Origin: Metabacillus indicus LMG 22858
GTDB taxonomy: Bacteria > Bacillota > Bacilli > Bacillales > Bacillaceae
Assembly (NCBI RefSeq): GCF_000708755.2
Contig: NZ_JGVU02000001.1
Span: 580,694-644,693 of the forward strand
Length of the DNA: 64,000 nt
Reading direction: 5' to 3'
Shown: in pieces, positions 44,494 to 52,869 of the stretch
How the letters are laid out: each line of letters begins with the position of its first letter
How positions within the stretch are numbered: position 1 is the first letter of the stretch
Notes under the pieces: generated by a model
What the model was told of the DNA's origin: nothing
Database searches by the model: none
What the model saw: the letters and a program-made list of their open reading frames with translations, nothing else
Translations under genes and position numbers: made by a program

Positions 44494-45352
44494 CTTTTGT
44501 TCTTAATGTGAAAACAGTGATTTCAGGGACAGAAAGAAATCGGAAAGGAAGCCTCGTCGTACCAAGCCCCCTGTTCACATAAAGGGTCAGCCCATCCTCT
44601 TCATACATGCCCTCTGTATAGACAGAAGCAAAGGGAGGAGTTATGAGCGGGCCATAAAGGGGCAGCTGGACCTGTCCGCCGTGGCTGTGGCCTGAAAGCT
44701 GCCAGTCTGCAGGGTGCTTTTTCGTTTCCAGTGCAGCATCCGGCTCATGTGCAAGAAGGAGAGTGAAATGACTGCTGTCTGCACCGGCAAGCGCCTGCTC
44801 ATAATCAGGTTTTCCAAGCATCAAATCATCGATCCCGGCCAAATAGATGAATGAACCATCCAGCAAAGAAATCTTTTTGCCGCTGTTTTTCAGCAGAGAA
44901 AAACCGGATTCATCCATTATGGCCTTATAAACGTCTGTCCCGTATCCCCCATGGTCGTGATTTCCATATATGGAGTATTTTCCGAGCGGTGCTTTTAATT
45001 TTTTCAGTTCAGGGGCAATTTTGTGCAAATATTCATATTGATTCGGTTTATCGACTAGATCTCCCGTAAATAAAATGATGTCTGGAGAAAGCTGGTTTAT
45101 TTTACTGACAACTTTGACCAGCTGGGCAATTGAATAATCATGACCCAGATGGGTATCGCTGAATTGAACCAATCTAAGGCCATCAAAGGCCGGAGGGATT
45201 TTGCCGTTTTTCATAGTGATTTGAGTCACTTTCATCAATTTTGGCTCAATATAACGTGCATAACCATAGCCGAAAAAAAGAGCAAACAGCATTCCTGCAG
45301 CTGCCGATAAAAAAAATTTGAGAAAACTTCTCCTCGAATGGGTGTGTTCCAG
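44480..45352 (-). CDS. ykuE: Tat-exported metallophosphoesterase YkuE
   Basis: The roughly 290-residue protein begins with a twin-arginine signal (S-R-R-S-F-L-K-F plus hydrophobic stretch) and has calcineurin-like metal motifs S-D-T-H, G-D-L-V, G-N-H-D and S-G-H-S-H-G-G. B. subtilis YkuE is a TatAyCy substrate that stays in the wall. The start is unusual: the open frame begins at a TTG (45370) whose following codons are the Shine-Dalgarno AAAGGGGG itself, while a CTG at 45352 lies eight bases after it. I therefore prefer CTG. Confidence 0.82.
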   Translation of the reverse strand: MEHTHSRRSFLKFFLSAAAGMLFALFFGYGYARYIEPKLMKVTQITMKNGKIPPAFDGLRLVQFSDTHLGHDYSIAQLVKVVSKINQLSPDIILFTGDLVDKPNQYEYLHKIAPELKKLKAPLGKYSIYGNHDHGGYGTDVYKAIMDESGFSLLKNSGKKISLLDGSFIYLAGIDDLMLGKPDYEQALAGADSSHFTLLLAHEPDAALETKKHPADWQLSGHSHGGQVQLPLYGPLITPPFASVYTEGMYEEDGLTLYVNRGLGTTRLPFRFLSVPEITVFTLRTKEKST

Positions 45353-45459
45353 ACTGCCGCCCCCTTTCAAAAAAACTGCCCCTACTACTTTTAGAAAGAA
45401 GGTCTGTTTTCCTCTTTTTGAGATAATTATTTTAATTGTTAGAAAACTATGGTAAAATA

Positions 45460-45473
45460 TGAATGGTCATTCA
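45460..45473 (+). promoter_or_regulatory. palindrome at the fadH promoter (FadR-like half sites)
   Basis: TGAATGGTCATTCA has the same TGAATG/CATTCA half sites as the FadR box, but with a two-base centre rather than six. It lies just after a -10 (TAAAAT, 45453-45458), a repressor position. Confidence 0.4.
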
Positions 45474-45490
45474 TTTTGGGGGTGTTTTTG

Positions 45491-46255
45491 TTGAAGGATA
45501 AAGTAATTATAGTTACAGGCGGTTCCAGCGGGATGGGAAAAGCAATGGCGGGTAAGTTTGCGGCACAAGGCGCGAACGTTGTCATTACCGGAAGATCAAT
45601 TGAAAATTTAGAAGCAGCCAAAGAAGAAATGACAGGTCTTGAAGGGACAATCACTCCATTTCAGATGGATGTGAGAGTGCCTGAAATGTCAGAAGAGCTG
45701 ATCCGCAAAACCGATGAAGCATTCGGACGCATTGACGGTCTCGTCAACAATGCTGCGGGTAATTTCATCTGTCCGGCTGAACAGCTTTCGGTTAATGGCT
45801 GGAACTCCGTTATCAATATTGTCTTGAACGGAACGTTTTACTGCAGCAGTGCAGCAGGGAAGTACTGGATTGAAAAGCAGCAAAAAGGATCGATTTTGAA
45901 CATGGTTGCTACATATGCTTGGGGAGCAGGAGCGGGTGTCATTCACTCTGCTGCAGCGAAAGCAGGCGTGCTGTCCATGACAAGAACGCTTGCTGTTGAG
46001 TGGGGAAGAAAATACGGCATTCGGGTAAATGCCATCGCACCGGGTCCTATTGAGAGAACTGGGGGAGCGGACAAGCTGTTTCAATCTGAGGAAGCAGCTA
46101 AAAGAACGCTGAAAAGTGTACCGCTTGGACGTCTTGGAACTCCTGAGGAAATCGCAGCCCTTGCTTCGTTCATCCTTTCTGAAGAAGCTTCATACATGAA
46201 CGGAGAATGCATTACATTAGACGGCGGACAATGGCTGAATCAGCACCCGTTTTAA
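45491..46255 (+). CDS. fadH: 2,4-dienoyl-CoA reductase FadH (YkuF)
   Basis: The 254-residue SDR matches B. subtilis FadH closely (T-G-G-S-S-G-M-G-K-A, N-N-A-A-G-N-F-I-C-P-A-E, T-Y-A-W-G-A-G-A-G, C-terminal D-G-G-Q-W-L-N). It reduces 2,4-dienoyl-CoA during degradation of unsaturated fatty acids. The TTG at 45491 follows GGGGGTG by about eight bases; the upstream ATG at 45449 lacks a ribosome site and lies upstream of the promoter region. Confidence 0.92.
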   Translation: MKDKVIIVTGGSSGMGKAMAGKFAAQGANVVITGRSIENLEAAKEEMTGLEGTITPFQMDVRVPEMSEELIRKTDEAFGRIDGLVNNAAGNFICPAEQLSVNGWNSVINIVLNGTFYCSSAAGKYWIEKQQKGSILNMVATYAWGAGAGVIHSAAAKAGVLSMTRTLAVEWGRKYGIRVNAIAPGPIERTGGADKLFQSEEAAKRTLKSVPLGRLGTPEEIAALASFILSEEASYMNGECITLDGGQWLNQHPF

Positions 46256-46272
46256 TCACTGACGATACATTC

Positions 46273-46303
46273 AAAAAGATGCTCGCCTTAGAGCATCTTT
46301 TTT
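46273..46303 (+). terminator. terminator of fadH
   Basis: AAAAAGATGCTC and GAGCATCTTTTT around six bases. Confidence 0.85.
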
Positions 46304-46382
46304 CATTTCTTAAGCATCATTAAACCGTCCTCTCACTATGGTATAATCATACAAAACAAAGAGAGAAAGCGGGGAATGGGAT

Positions 46383-47603
46383 TTGGATCCATTGGATATT
46401 ATGTCAAACCTGGAGGACGCCAGACCGTTCTACCAGGCCATTTTCAGTGCTGACGAACAAAAGGCAATCGGGTATGAGATCGTAGGGAGAATCAACCTAA
46501 ACAATGAATGGAAGAGCATGGGGCCTTTCTTTAGAGATGATTCCATTCCTGATGAATACAGACTTGAGGCAGACTGCCACATTTTACATAAGGCTCTTGA
46601 TAATTTTCTAGATCCGGCTGATGATACCCTGATATTTATTAACAGAGATGCAAATCTGCTTATGCTCGATCACGGTGAAAGTCTTCTCGAATTATTGTTT
46701 CAATGGCAGGAAAAGGGCGGAAATCTTGAACGGATCGTGATAGAGATTACAGAGCATACATTTACAGGTGATATTCGGCAGCTTACACATGTTTTTACTT
46801 ATTACCGGACATACGGCATTAAAATGGCGGTTGAAAATGTAGGGAAAGCAAGCAGCAATTTGGACAGAATTGCTCTTCTGATGCCCAATATCCTGAAAAT
46901 TGATCTGCAGCCACTCAGGTTAACGTCGCCCCTGCAAACGTATCACGATGTTTTGTATTCCATATCCCTGCTTGCAAGAAAAATAGGTGCAGCCATTTTG
47001 TACAGCGAAATTGACCTTCATTTCCAGTTTCAGTACGCGTGGAAAAATGGCGGCCGTTTCTTTCAGGGGGATTATCTTCAGCCGCCAAGAGAAGACAAAA
47101 TAGAACCTTACCTCCTGAAAGAGAAAATGACAGGAGAGTTTCAGGCGTTTATCAGGTATGAAAAGAAAAAGCTGCAGCATTTTTATGACCTGTCCGAACA
47201 GTTTCATCAGCGAATCAGCCTTCTCTTTGCGAAAGAATCGAAGCATGATGCAGGTTCATTTGATGAACTCATTAAAAAACTCGCGGAAGAACTGAACGAT
47301 TGCTGTTTCAGAATCTACGTCTGCGATGGGGACGGATTTCAGCAAAGCTCGAACTTCCTGAAAAAAGACGATGAATGGAAAATTCAGCCTCACTACAACC
47401 AAAAAAACTGGAGCTGGCGCCCTTATTTTCTTGAAAATATTATGAAGATGCAGATCAGGAAAAAAGGCTTTTTCAGTGATGTTTACAGCGACATTGAAAC
47501 AGGTGAATCCATCAGAACATTCTCCTACCCAATTGATCAGCAGCATTACCTGTTCCTCGATCTGCCCTATTCCTATCTTTACGAAAATGAAGGGCTGCTG
47601 TAA
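46383..47603 (+). CDS. ykuI: degenerate EAL-domain c-di-GMP receptor YkuI
   Basis: The 406-residue protein matches B. subtilis YkuI over its length: an EAL fold (residues 1-250) and a PAS-like C-terminal domain. The EAL motif is reduced to E-I-V, and the metal-binding D-D-F-G loop reads V-E-N-V-G, so hydrolysis is unlikely; B. subtilis YkuI binds c-di-GMP without turnover. The TTG start follows a GGGGAATGGGA ribosome site. Confidence 0.92.
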   Translation: MDPLDIMSNLEDARPFYQAIFSADEQKAIGYEIVGRINLNNEWKSMGPFFRDDSIPDEYRLEADCHILHKALDNFLDPADDTLIFINRDANLLMLDHGESLLELLFQWQEKGGNLERIVIEITEHTFTGDIRQLTHVFTYYRTYGIKMAVENVGKASSNLDRIALLMPNILKIDLQPLRLTSPLQTYHDVLYSISLLARKIGAAILYSEIDLHFQFQYAWKNGGRFFQGDYLQPPREDKIEPYLLKEKMTGEFQAFIRYEKKKLQHFYDLSEQFHQRISLLFAKESKHDAGSFDELIKKLAEELNDCCFRIYVCDGDGFQQSSNFLKKDDEWKIQPHYNQKNWSWRPYFLENIMKMQIRKKGFFSDVYSDIETGESIRTFSYPIDQQHYLFLDLPYSYLYENEGLL

Positions 47604-47659
47604 TAAATTTTGTTCATTGCGCCATCCTAGATAGAAAGAACGCTCTAAGGGGTGACAAT

Positions 47660-47899
47660 ATGGACAAATTCACAATCGCTCTGGCCATTCTCGCTTTTAT
47701 GATTGTAGCTGGGGGACTAATCTACACGGCAGGAATCGGCCGACTTGTTGACATAAGAAAAAGTGAAATAGATACTCCAATGAATGAAAAAATTCAGCGT
47801 CATCCATACATTCGAAACCCGATCTTCCTTACCTACCTTATCGCGCTGGGCCTGGTGGGTTTCTATATTCTATATTTGGCTTTCACGAGATCCTGGTAA
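47660..47899 (+). CDS. small two-helix membrane protein
   Basis: The 79-residue protein has membrane helices at about 5-28 and 55-76, separated by a polar loop. AAGGGGTGA precedes the ATG. It follows ykuI by 56 bases and ends in its own terminator, so it may be co-transcribed with ykuI. I do not recognise the family. Confidence 0.65.
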   Translation: MDKFTIALAILAFMIVAGGLIYTAGIGRLVDIRKSEIDTPMNEKIQRHPYIRNPIFLTYLIALGLVGFYILYLAFTRSW

Positions 47900-47927
47900 A
47901 AACAGCAGCAGTCAGTTGCTGTTTTTG
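47898..47927 (+). terminator. terminator of the small membrane gene
   Basis: AAAAACAGCA and TGCTGTTTTT around nine bases. Confidence 0.8.
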
Positions 47928-48084
47928 TTTTGATAAGAAATACGATTAACCTTTTTTCAATAGGGTAAGGAATAAAATAAGAGAAATTGTCAGAAAATGA
48001 TGGTATTTTGTGGATTATCGTTGGATAAAAACGACACAGACTCTGATAAAATTTAAGCACAGATATTAGCGGGAGGGTAATGAC

Positions 48085-48744
48085 ATGAAACTTCTATTAA
48101 GCACACTCGTCGCACTTATATTATTTCTGGGTTACGGACACGCAGGTTCTGCTGAGGAACTGCTGACCGAGGAACAGTCGGTTCAGGCAGTGAAGGAGGC
48201 GTCAGAGCTGCAGGCGGCCCTCACCGAAAAGGAACGGCCTTTAAATGAAATAAAGGCAATGATGGAACCTTATTTCACCCATGCATTTATTGAAAAGTAT
48301 GTAAAAGAGAACGTAAAAGAAACGGAAAACGGCTATATCGTATATGGCAGCGATTTTACTCCTTACAGCATGCCTTATTTTAATTATGAGGAAGATCTGT
48401 CGTTCGGTTCTGAAAATAATACGCATAAATTATTTCAGTTTTTTCCTGCTGAAGAGGAAGGGCCTGTGAGCTATGATGACCACTATGAGGCTGTCCTGTT
48501 TGTCCATGAGAACGGCGAGTATAAAATTGATGATGTCATCTTTTCAGAGACTGAGCCGAAAACAGAATCTCCTGAAGTGAAACAGAGTCCGTTTAATGTC
48601 AGCCTGATTTTCGATCAGTCTGATGCTGTTTCTTTTGGGAATGAGGGCGGTTTCAGTTTTATTTGGAACCCTTATTTCAAAATGAAAACACTGCTGAGCG
48701 CTTACGCCTATGACGTAAAGAGTGCTGCAGGAAATGCAGAGTGA
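48085..48744 (+). CDS. secreted protein, DUF3993-like
   Basis: The 219-residue protein has a Sec signal peptide (residues 1-23, cleavage near S-A-E-E) and an acidic mature domain with Y-F-T and F-T-P-Y-S-M-P segments that recall DUF3993 proteins of Bacillus. Function is unknown. GGGAGG precedes the ATG. Confidence 0.68.
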   Translation: MKLLLSTLVALILFLGYGHAGSAEELLTEEQSVQAVKEASELQAALTEKERPLNEIKAMMEPYFTHAFIEKYVKENVKETENGYIVYGSDFTPYSMPYFNYEEDLSFGSENNTHKLFQFFPAEEEGPVSYDDHYEAVLFVHENGEYKIDDVIFSETEPKTESPEVKQSPFNVSLIFDQSDAVSFGNEGGFSFIWNPYFKMKTLLSAYAYDVKSAAGNAE

Positions 48745-48841
48745 AAAGAATGATATCTTCCGGTTTTCAGACAGGTAATAAGACAAATCCCGGCCTGCAT
48801 AACCTCTAAAGGGAACCACTCTTTTAAAGGGGGATTACGGG

Positions 48842-49738
48842 ATGATAAAGCGTTTTAACCGGCTGCTGATTGAGCTGCCAAAGCCGAAGTATGCGGATCC
48901 AAATGCGGCAGCTGCCGTTCAAGAGCTGCTCGGCGGAAAATTCGGTGAGATGTCAACGCTTAATAATTATATGTTTCAGTCCTTCAATTTCAGACAGAAG
49001 AAAAAGCTGAAGCCTTTTTATGATCTGGTTTCAAGCATAACGGCCGAGGAGTTTGGCCATGTTGAGCTCGTTTCCAATACGATCAATTTAATCCTGAGCG
49101 GCTCCACTTATCCTGCACCTCCTGATGCGACACCTATGCAGGGGGCAAAGGACAAGAGGAACAGCCAGCATTTTATTCAGACGGCACAGACCTCCTATCC
49201 CTTTGACTCTATGGGAAAACCATGGACGGGAGAAAATGTATTCAACAGCGGGAATCTGGTCCTTGATCTGCTTCATAACTTTTTCCTTGAATGCGGGGCG
49301 AGGACGCATAAAATGAGAGTGTATGAGATGACGGACCACCCGGTAGCTAGAGAGATGATCGGGTACTTGCTCGTCCGTGGCGGGGTGCATGTCGTTGCCT
49401 ATGCAAAAGCTCTTGAAGTCATTACCGGTGTTGATGTCGGAAAAATGCTGCCGATACCTAATCTTGATAATAAAGCTTTTGCAGATGCGAAAAAATTTGA
49501 GGACATGGGCATCCATCTGAGGCTTTATACGTTCAGTGATACGGATTATAAAGACATAAATAAAATCTGGAAGGGACAGCATCCGATTGACGGCCAGCCT
49601 CTAAAAGTATTTGACGGCATGCCATCAGGAGCGCCGGTGCCGGACCTGGAAGAAGTTCCTGAAGAATTTGCCCCGGGTATTTCAAAAGAGGATTTTGATG
49701 AAATTGCCAAGAGGCTGATGAGATCAGCGGGAATATAA
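48842..49738 (+). CDS. manganese-containing catalase
   Basis: The 298-residue protein has the di-manganese ligand set in order: Glu36 (F-G-E-M-S), Glu and His in E-E-F-G-H-V-E-L, Glu in F-F-L-E-C-G-A-R, and His in R-G-G-V-H. It degrades hydrogen peroxide. YdbD and coat-associated CotJC of Bacillus are relatives. GGGGGATTACGGG lies before the ATG. Confidence 0.88.
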   Translation: MIKRFNRLLIELPKPKYADPNAAAAVQELLGGKFGEMSTLNNYMFQSFNFRQKKKLKPFYDLVSSITAEEFGHVELVSNTINLILSGSTYPAPPDATPMQGAKDKRNSQHFIQTAQTSYPFDSMGKPWTGENVFNSGNLVLDLLHNFFLECGARTHKMRVYEMTDHPVAREMIGYLLVRGGVHVVAYAKALEVITGVDVGKMLPIPNLDNKAFADAKKFEDMGIHLRLYTFSDTDYKDINKIWKGQHPIDGQPLKVFDGMPSGAPVPDLEEVPEEFAPGISKEDFDEIAKRLMRSAGI

Positions 49739-49779
49739 AAAGGATGTCCCAAAAATAAAACTTTGGGACATCCTTTTTG
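49737..49779. terminator. bidirectional terminator
   Basis: AGGATGTCCCAAA and TTTGGGACATCCT form a 13-bp stem flanked by A- and T-runs. Confidence 0.9.
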
Positions 49780-49784
49780 CTCGT

Positions 49785-50021
49785 TCAGCCAATTTCAAGC
49801 AGTTTTTCAAGCTTCTGCAAATCGAATCCTGCTACTGTTTCCCCGTCTACCGTCACTGTTGGTGTAGAAAAAGATTTTAATTGTCCTGTCATTCTGTTTC
49901 TTGCTTCAGTATCTTCTGCTACATTGAAAACCTTGTATTCAATCCCGTGATGATCTAAATATTGCTTGACGATCTGACACGGCGGACAGTCGGGCTGTGT
50001 ATAGACATGTACTTCTTTCAT
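49785..50021 (-). CDS. NrdH-type glutaredoxin-like protein
   Basis: The 78-residue thioredoxin-fold protein has the redox motif C-P-P-C near the N-terminus and T-P-T-V plus G-F-D further on, typical of NrdH/YruB-like redoxins. The ATG at 50021 is preferred to 50030 because AAAGGAG is only one base from the latter. It is 20 bases after the MBL-fold gene, in an operon with it. Confidence 0.82.
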   Translation of the reverse strand: MKEVHVYTQPDCPPCQIVKQYLDHHGIEYKVFNVAEDTEARNRMTGQLKSFSTPTVTVDGETVAGFDLQKLEKLLEIG

Positions 50022-50040
50022 TCCTGTCATGCTCCTTTTT

Positions 50041-51003
50041 TCAGCTCTTTATCTTTTTGGCATATGCATCAACAAGACCCATGGCACAAACGGATAGATC
50101 AAGATCCAGTATTCTGTAAACGCTGTGTGTTCTTGGGATGCCTTTTAAATCAAGATAAGCATAAATCTCTTTTTGAAGTTCCATTTTAACACGTTCTGCT
50201 GCTTTTTCTAAAGAGTGAACCCCGGTTTGACCCGCGCCTGTTTCCGCTGCCCTGATAAAGACCGGCAGCCATTCTCTGAGTGCAGCCGTAGCGGTTTTTG
50301 GATTGCGGCTCACTCCGAAATGACTGAAATGGATCGCATTTAAATCCAAGCTGTCAAATAAATCAGCAGCTTTAAGCATCGCTTCGGGGTTGAACTGATT
50401 CGGGGAAGTGGACGGCAAATAAAATTCAAGCCCTTCAGTAAGCAGTTCCTGATAGTAAATGCCGATTGTGTCTCCTGTATACATACTCATGCTTTTATGG
50501 TCTAAAATGCTGAAATGATGATTGGCATGCCCTGGTGTATCATAAAAAGTGAGCTTTGAATCCGGTCCGATCCCAATGGATTCACCATCTGACATGGCGA
50601 TAATCCGGTCTTCAGGCACTGGTACAATCGGCGAAAAAAGACCGTCAAACTGTTCGCCGTACACCGCTTTTGCACCGGCAATCAGTCTGCTGGGATCAAT
50701 TAAATGCCTGGCCCCTTTTGGATGCACGACAACCTTTGCATTCGGGCAGCTTTCAAGAAGCAAACCCGCTCCGCCTGCATGGTCAAGGTGGACATGGGTA
50801 ACAATAATATAGGAAATATCTTCAAGCCGGACGCCAAGGTCATTCAACCCATTTTTAATATGTGGAACAGAAGGACTTGATGAAGGCTCAAAGAGTGTGA
50901 TATTCTCTTCAAGTAATACATAGGAACTTGTACGACCCGTCATCCCTAAATCATGACTGTCGATGATTGCTGAACGTTCATCCATTTTGGTTACAAGCGA
51001 CAC
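50041..51003 (-). CDS. MBL-fold metallo-hydrolase
   Basis: The 320-residue protein has the metallo-beta-lactamase motif T-H-V-H-L-D-H-A-G-G, later metal ligands in P-G-H-A-N-H-H and Y-T-G-D-T, and a C-terminal helical extension. It resembles glyoxalase II-like or quorum-lactonase-like hydrolases. The partner redoxin suggests a thiol-linked role, which is inference. The GTG start follows AAGGGGG. Confidence 0.82.
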   Translation of the reverse strand: MSLVTKMDERSAIIDSHDLGMTGRTSSYVLLEENITLFEPSSSPSVPHIKNGLNDLGVRLEDISYIIVTHVHLDHAGGAGLLLESCPNAKVVVHPKGARHLIDPSRLIAGAKAVYGEQFDGLFSPIVPVPEDRIIAMSDGESIGIGPDSKLTFYDTPGHANHHFSILDHKSMSMYTGDTIGIYYQELLTEGLEFYLPSTSPNQFNPEAMLKAADLFDSLDLNAIHFSHFGVSRNPKTATAALREWLPVFIRAAETGAGQTGVHSLEKAAERVKMELQKEIYAYLDLKGIPRTHSVYRILDLDLSVCAMGLVDAYAKKIKS

Positions 51004-51180
51004 GTTTTTACCCCCTTGTGATCATTTTATTTCTCCCATCATACCCATTTTATGTTTGCCCGGACACGATGTAAAGAATTTTCAGGCAGCTGTAAATCCG
51101 ATGGATAGAATAAAGAAGGACGCACAAACTAGAGGCGAAGGCGGACCTCAAGTTGACTCACTCTGTTGGAGGTGATACTA

Positions 51181-51417
51181 ATGTCACAGCTTTTAGGTAT
51201 CATAACTAGACTTCAAAGTCTGCAGGAAAATGCCGTTTCGAATGAACCAAGCCAGCGCTTCTTTGAAGTTGAGGGTGAAAAACGCTGCAGTGTAAAATAT
51301 TTTGATAAAACGGATACGTTCGAACTTGAAGTATTCCAAAAAGATGAAAAGCCCCAGTCTTATCAATTTGACAACATCGATATGATCGCAATTGAAATTT
51401 TTGATTTGCTCCAATAA
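51181..51417 (+). CDS. ykuJ: YkuJ family protein
   Basis: The 78-residue protein matches YkuJ (R-F-F-E-V-E-G, Y-F-D-K-T-D-T-F-E-L-E-V-F). The family has a small alpha/beta fold and no known function. The ATG at 51181 follows TTGGAGGTGATAC; the longer frame is unsupported. It starts a run of small yku genes. Confidence 0.9.
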   Translation: MSQLLGIITRLQSLQENAVSNEPSQRFFEVEGEKRCSVKYFDKTDTFELEVFQKDEKPQSYQFDNIDMIAIEIFDLLQ

Positions 51418-51431
51418 ACGGGAGGGAACCG

Positions 51432-51581
51432 ATGAATACGAAACCAAGCGTCATTTGTCCGAATTGCCATGAGCAGCAGCCTCTAAATGAAGTGCTGACA
51501 GCTCTGTCGAATCAGAATGTCAATTATTCGTGTTCCAGCTGCCATTATCATATGCGTAATATTCAAACGAAAAAAGGGTAA
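51432..51581 (+). CDS. small zinc-ribbon protein (two C-x2-C)
   Basis: The 49-residue protein has C9-x2-C12 and C34-x2-C37, a plausible zinc ribbon. GGGAGGG precedes the ATG and the gene starts 14 bases after ykuJ, so the two are co-transcribed. A terminator follows. It could bind nucleic acid or protein; the family was not recognised. Confidence 0.65.
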   Translation: MNTKPSVICPNCHEQQPLNEVLTALSNQNVNYSCSSCHYHMRNIQTKKG

Positions 51582-51610
51582 ACAGCCAAAATCATTGGCT
51601 GTTTTTTTTT
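51581..51610 (+). terminator. terminator of the ykuJ operon
   Basis: AACAGCCAA and TTGGCTGTT around five bases, followed by T. Confidence 0.85.
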
Positions 51611-51885
51611 GTGACCATTTTCTAGTCTTAACCAACATTTGGTTAAGTGAAAAAAGTTTTTATAAATTTGTGTGAAAATCCGAAACCTTCATTCAATTTC
51701 AAACGTTATATATAGTGACTCGGGAAATGATACGGATCTGTTCAGCGGTGAAACAGCGGACTGTTTAAAAAGAGTGCTTTGAGGAAAAAATATACTATAA
51801 AATTTACGCCAATTTGCTCAATACTCTCTTCAGCCAAGCATATAATATCTTGGTTCTGCAATTTCCGCTGAAAAGGAGCTGTCTT

Positions 51886-52404
51886 ATGACTGACCATTTT
51901 GCCTTTTACAATGTCTCTGAAGGAAACATGTCATTTGAAGCTATGATCCATAAAATTAAATCTTTCCTTAAAAAAGATCCGAGGAGCACCTATCTTCTGT
52001 CAATCGGCACAGATTCACAGGTTCATCAGACAGAAACAAAGTTTATCACTGCTGTTCATGTTCACCGAGTTGGAAAAGGAGCGTGGGGCTGCCTGAAGAA
52101 TACAGTCTTCCCGCGGCCAATGACGAGCCTTCATGAGAAAATATCCATGGAAACGACTCTAAGCCAGGAGCTTGCCTATGCGTTTACATCCGTTTATTTA
52201 GCAGAGCTTGCAGAAATTCTTATTCCTTATTCGGATGAGGGAGCAGATCTTACATTTGAAATTCATCTGGATATTGGGAGGAAGGGTGTGACAAAGGACC
52301 TTATTCAGGAGATGACCGGAAGAATTCAGGCTATGGGCCTGGAAGCAAAAATCAAGCCTGACTCCTATACTGCATTCAGCTATGCCAATCGGTTCACAAA
52401 ATAA
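51886..52404 (+). CDS. ykuK: YkuK family RNase H-like protein
   Basis: The 172-residue protein matches YkuK (I-G-T-D-S-Q-V-H near residue 45; H-L-D-I-G near 125), a family with an RNase H-like fold and acidic residues at the expected strand ends. Activity is unproven. The ATG at 51886 follows AAAAGGAG; the longer frame adds 24 residues without a ribosome site. Confidence 0.88.
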   Translation: MTDHFAFYNVSEGNMSFEAMIHKIKSFLKKDPRSTYLLSIGTDSQVHQTETKFITAVHVHRVGKGAWGCLKNTVFPRPMTSLHEKISMETTLSQELAYAFTSVYLAELAEILIPYSDEGADLTFEIHLDIGRKGVTKDLIQEMTGRIQAMGLEAKIKPDSYTAFSYANRFTK

Positions 52405-52477
52405 TGAACCTGTCGGAATTTGCGGTTGACGCAGTGCTTTTTCATTGATTAATCTACCATTAAGGGGGCAATCTATT

Positions 52478-52672
52478 ATGAATTCTGCAGCAGAAATTCT
52501 TTCACAGGACGACCAAAAATTTTTAGTTGAGCTTCTTCTTAAACAGCAATATGCTCTGGAACTTGTCAGCAGCGAGATTTATGAAATTGAAAACGGCACA
52601 AAACAGTCCGATCATGCAACCTATCAAAAACTGATCCGGCTTTATGACCGAATCCGATTTGAAGTGAAATGA
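52478..52672 (+). CDS. small helical protein at the ykzF position
   Basis: The 64-residue protein is acidic and helical (F-L-V-E-L-L-L-K-Q-Q, I-Y-E-I-E-N-G-T). AAGGGGG precedes the ATG. It lies between ykuK and ykuL, where B. subtilis has ykzF of about the same size, so it is probably that gene, but I assign no symbol without an alignment. Confidence 0.65.
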   Translation: MNSAAEILSQDDQKFLVELLLKQQYALELVSSEIYEIENGTKQSDHATYQKLIRLYDRIRFEVK

Positions 52673-52683
52673 TTACATACACC

Positions 52684-52714
52684 TGGTACTCTTAGCAAGA
52701 GTATCTTTTTTTTG
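52684..52714 (+). terminator. terminator after the ykzF-position gene
   Basis: GGTACTCT and AGAGTATC (one G-U) around five bases, then eight T. Confidence 0.8.
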
Positions 52715-52869
52715 CTTTTCATGATAAAAGATGCTGATGAGCGAATGGCAAAGGAAAGATGAATCCGCATTTCTTTGCCTCTTTGTGGTAGAATAAAGGG
52801 GTGGTTTGAACATATTTAAAGCGGGGTAAATGGGTTCGGTGTGAACTTTTTTAGAGAGGGAGAACAAAT

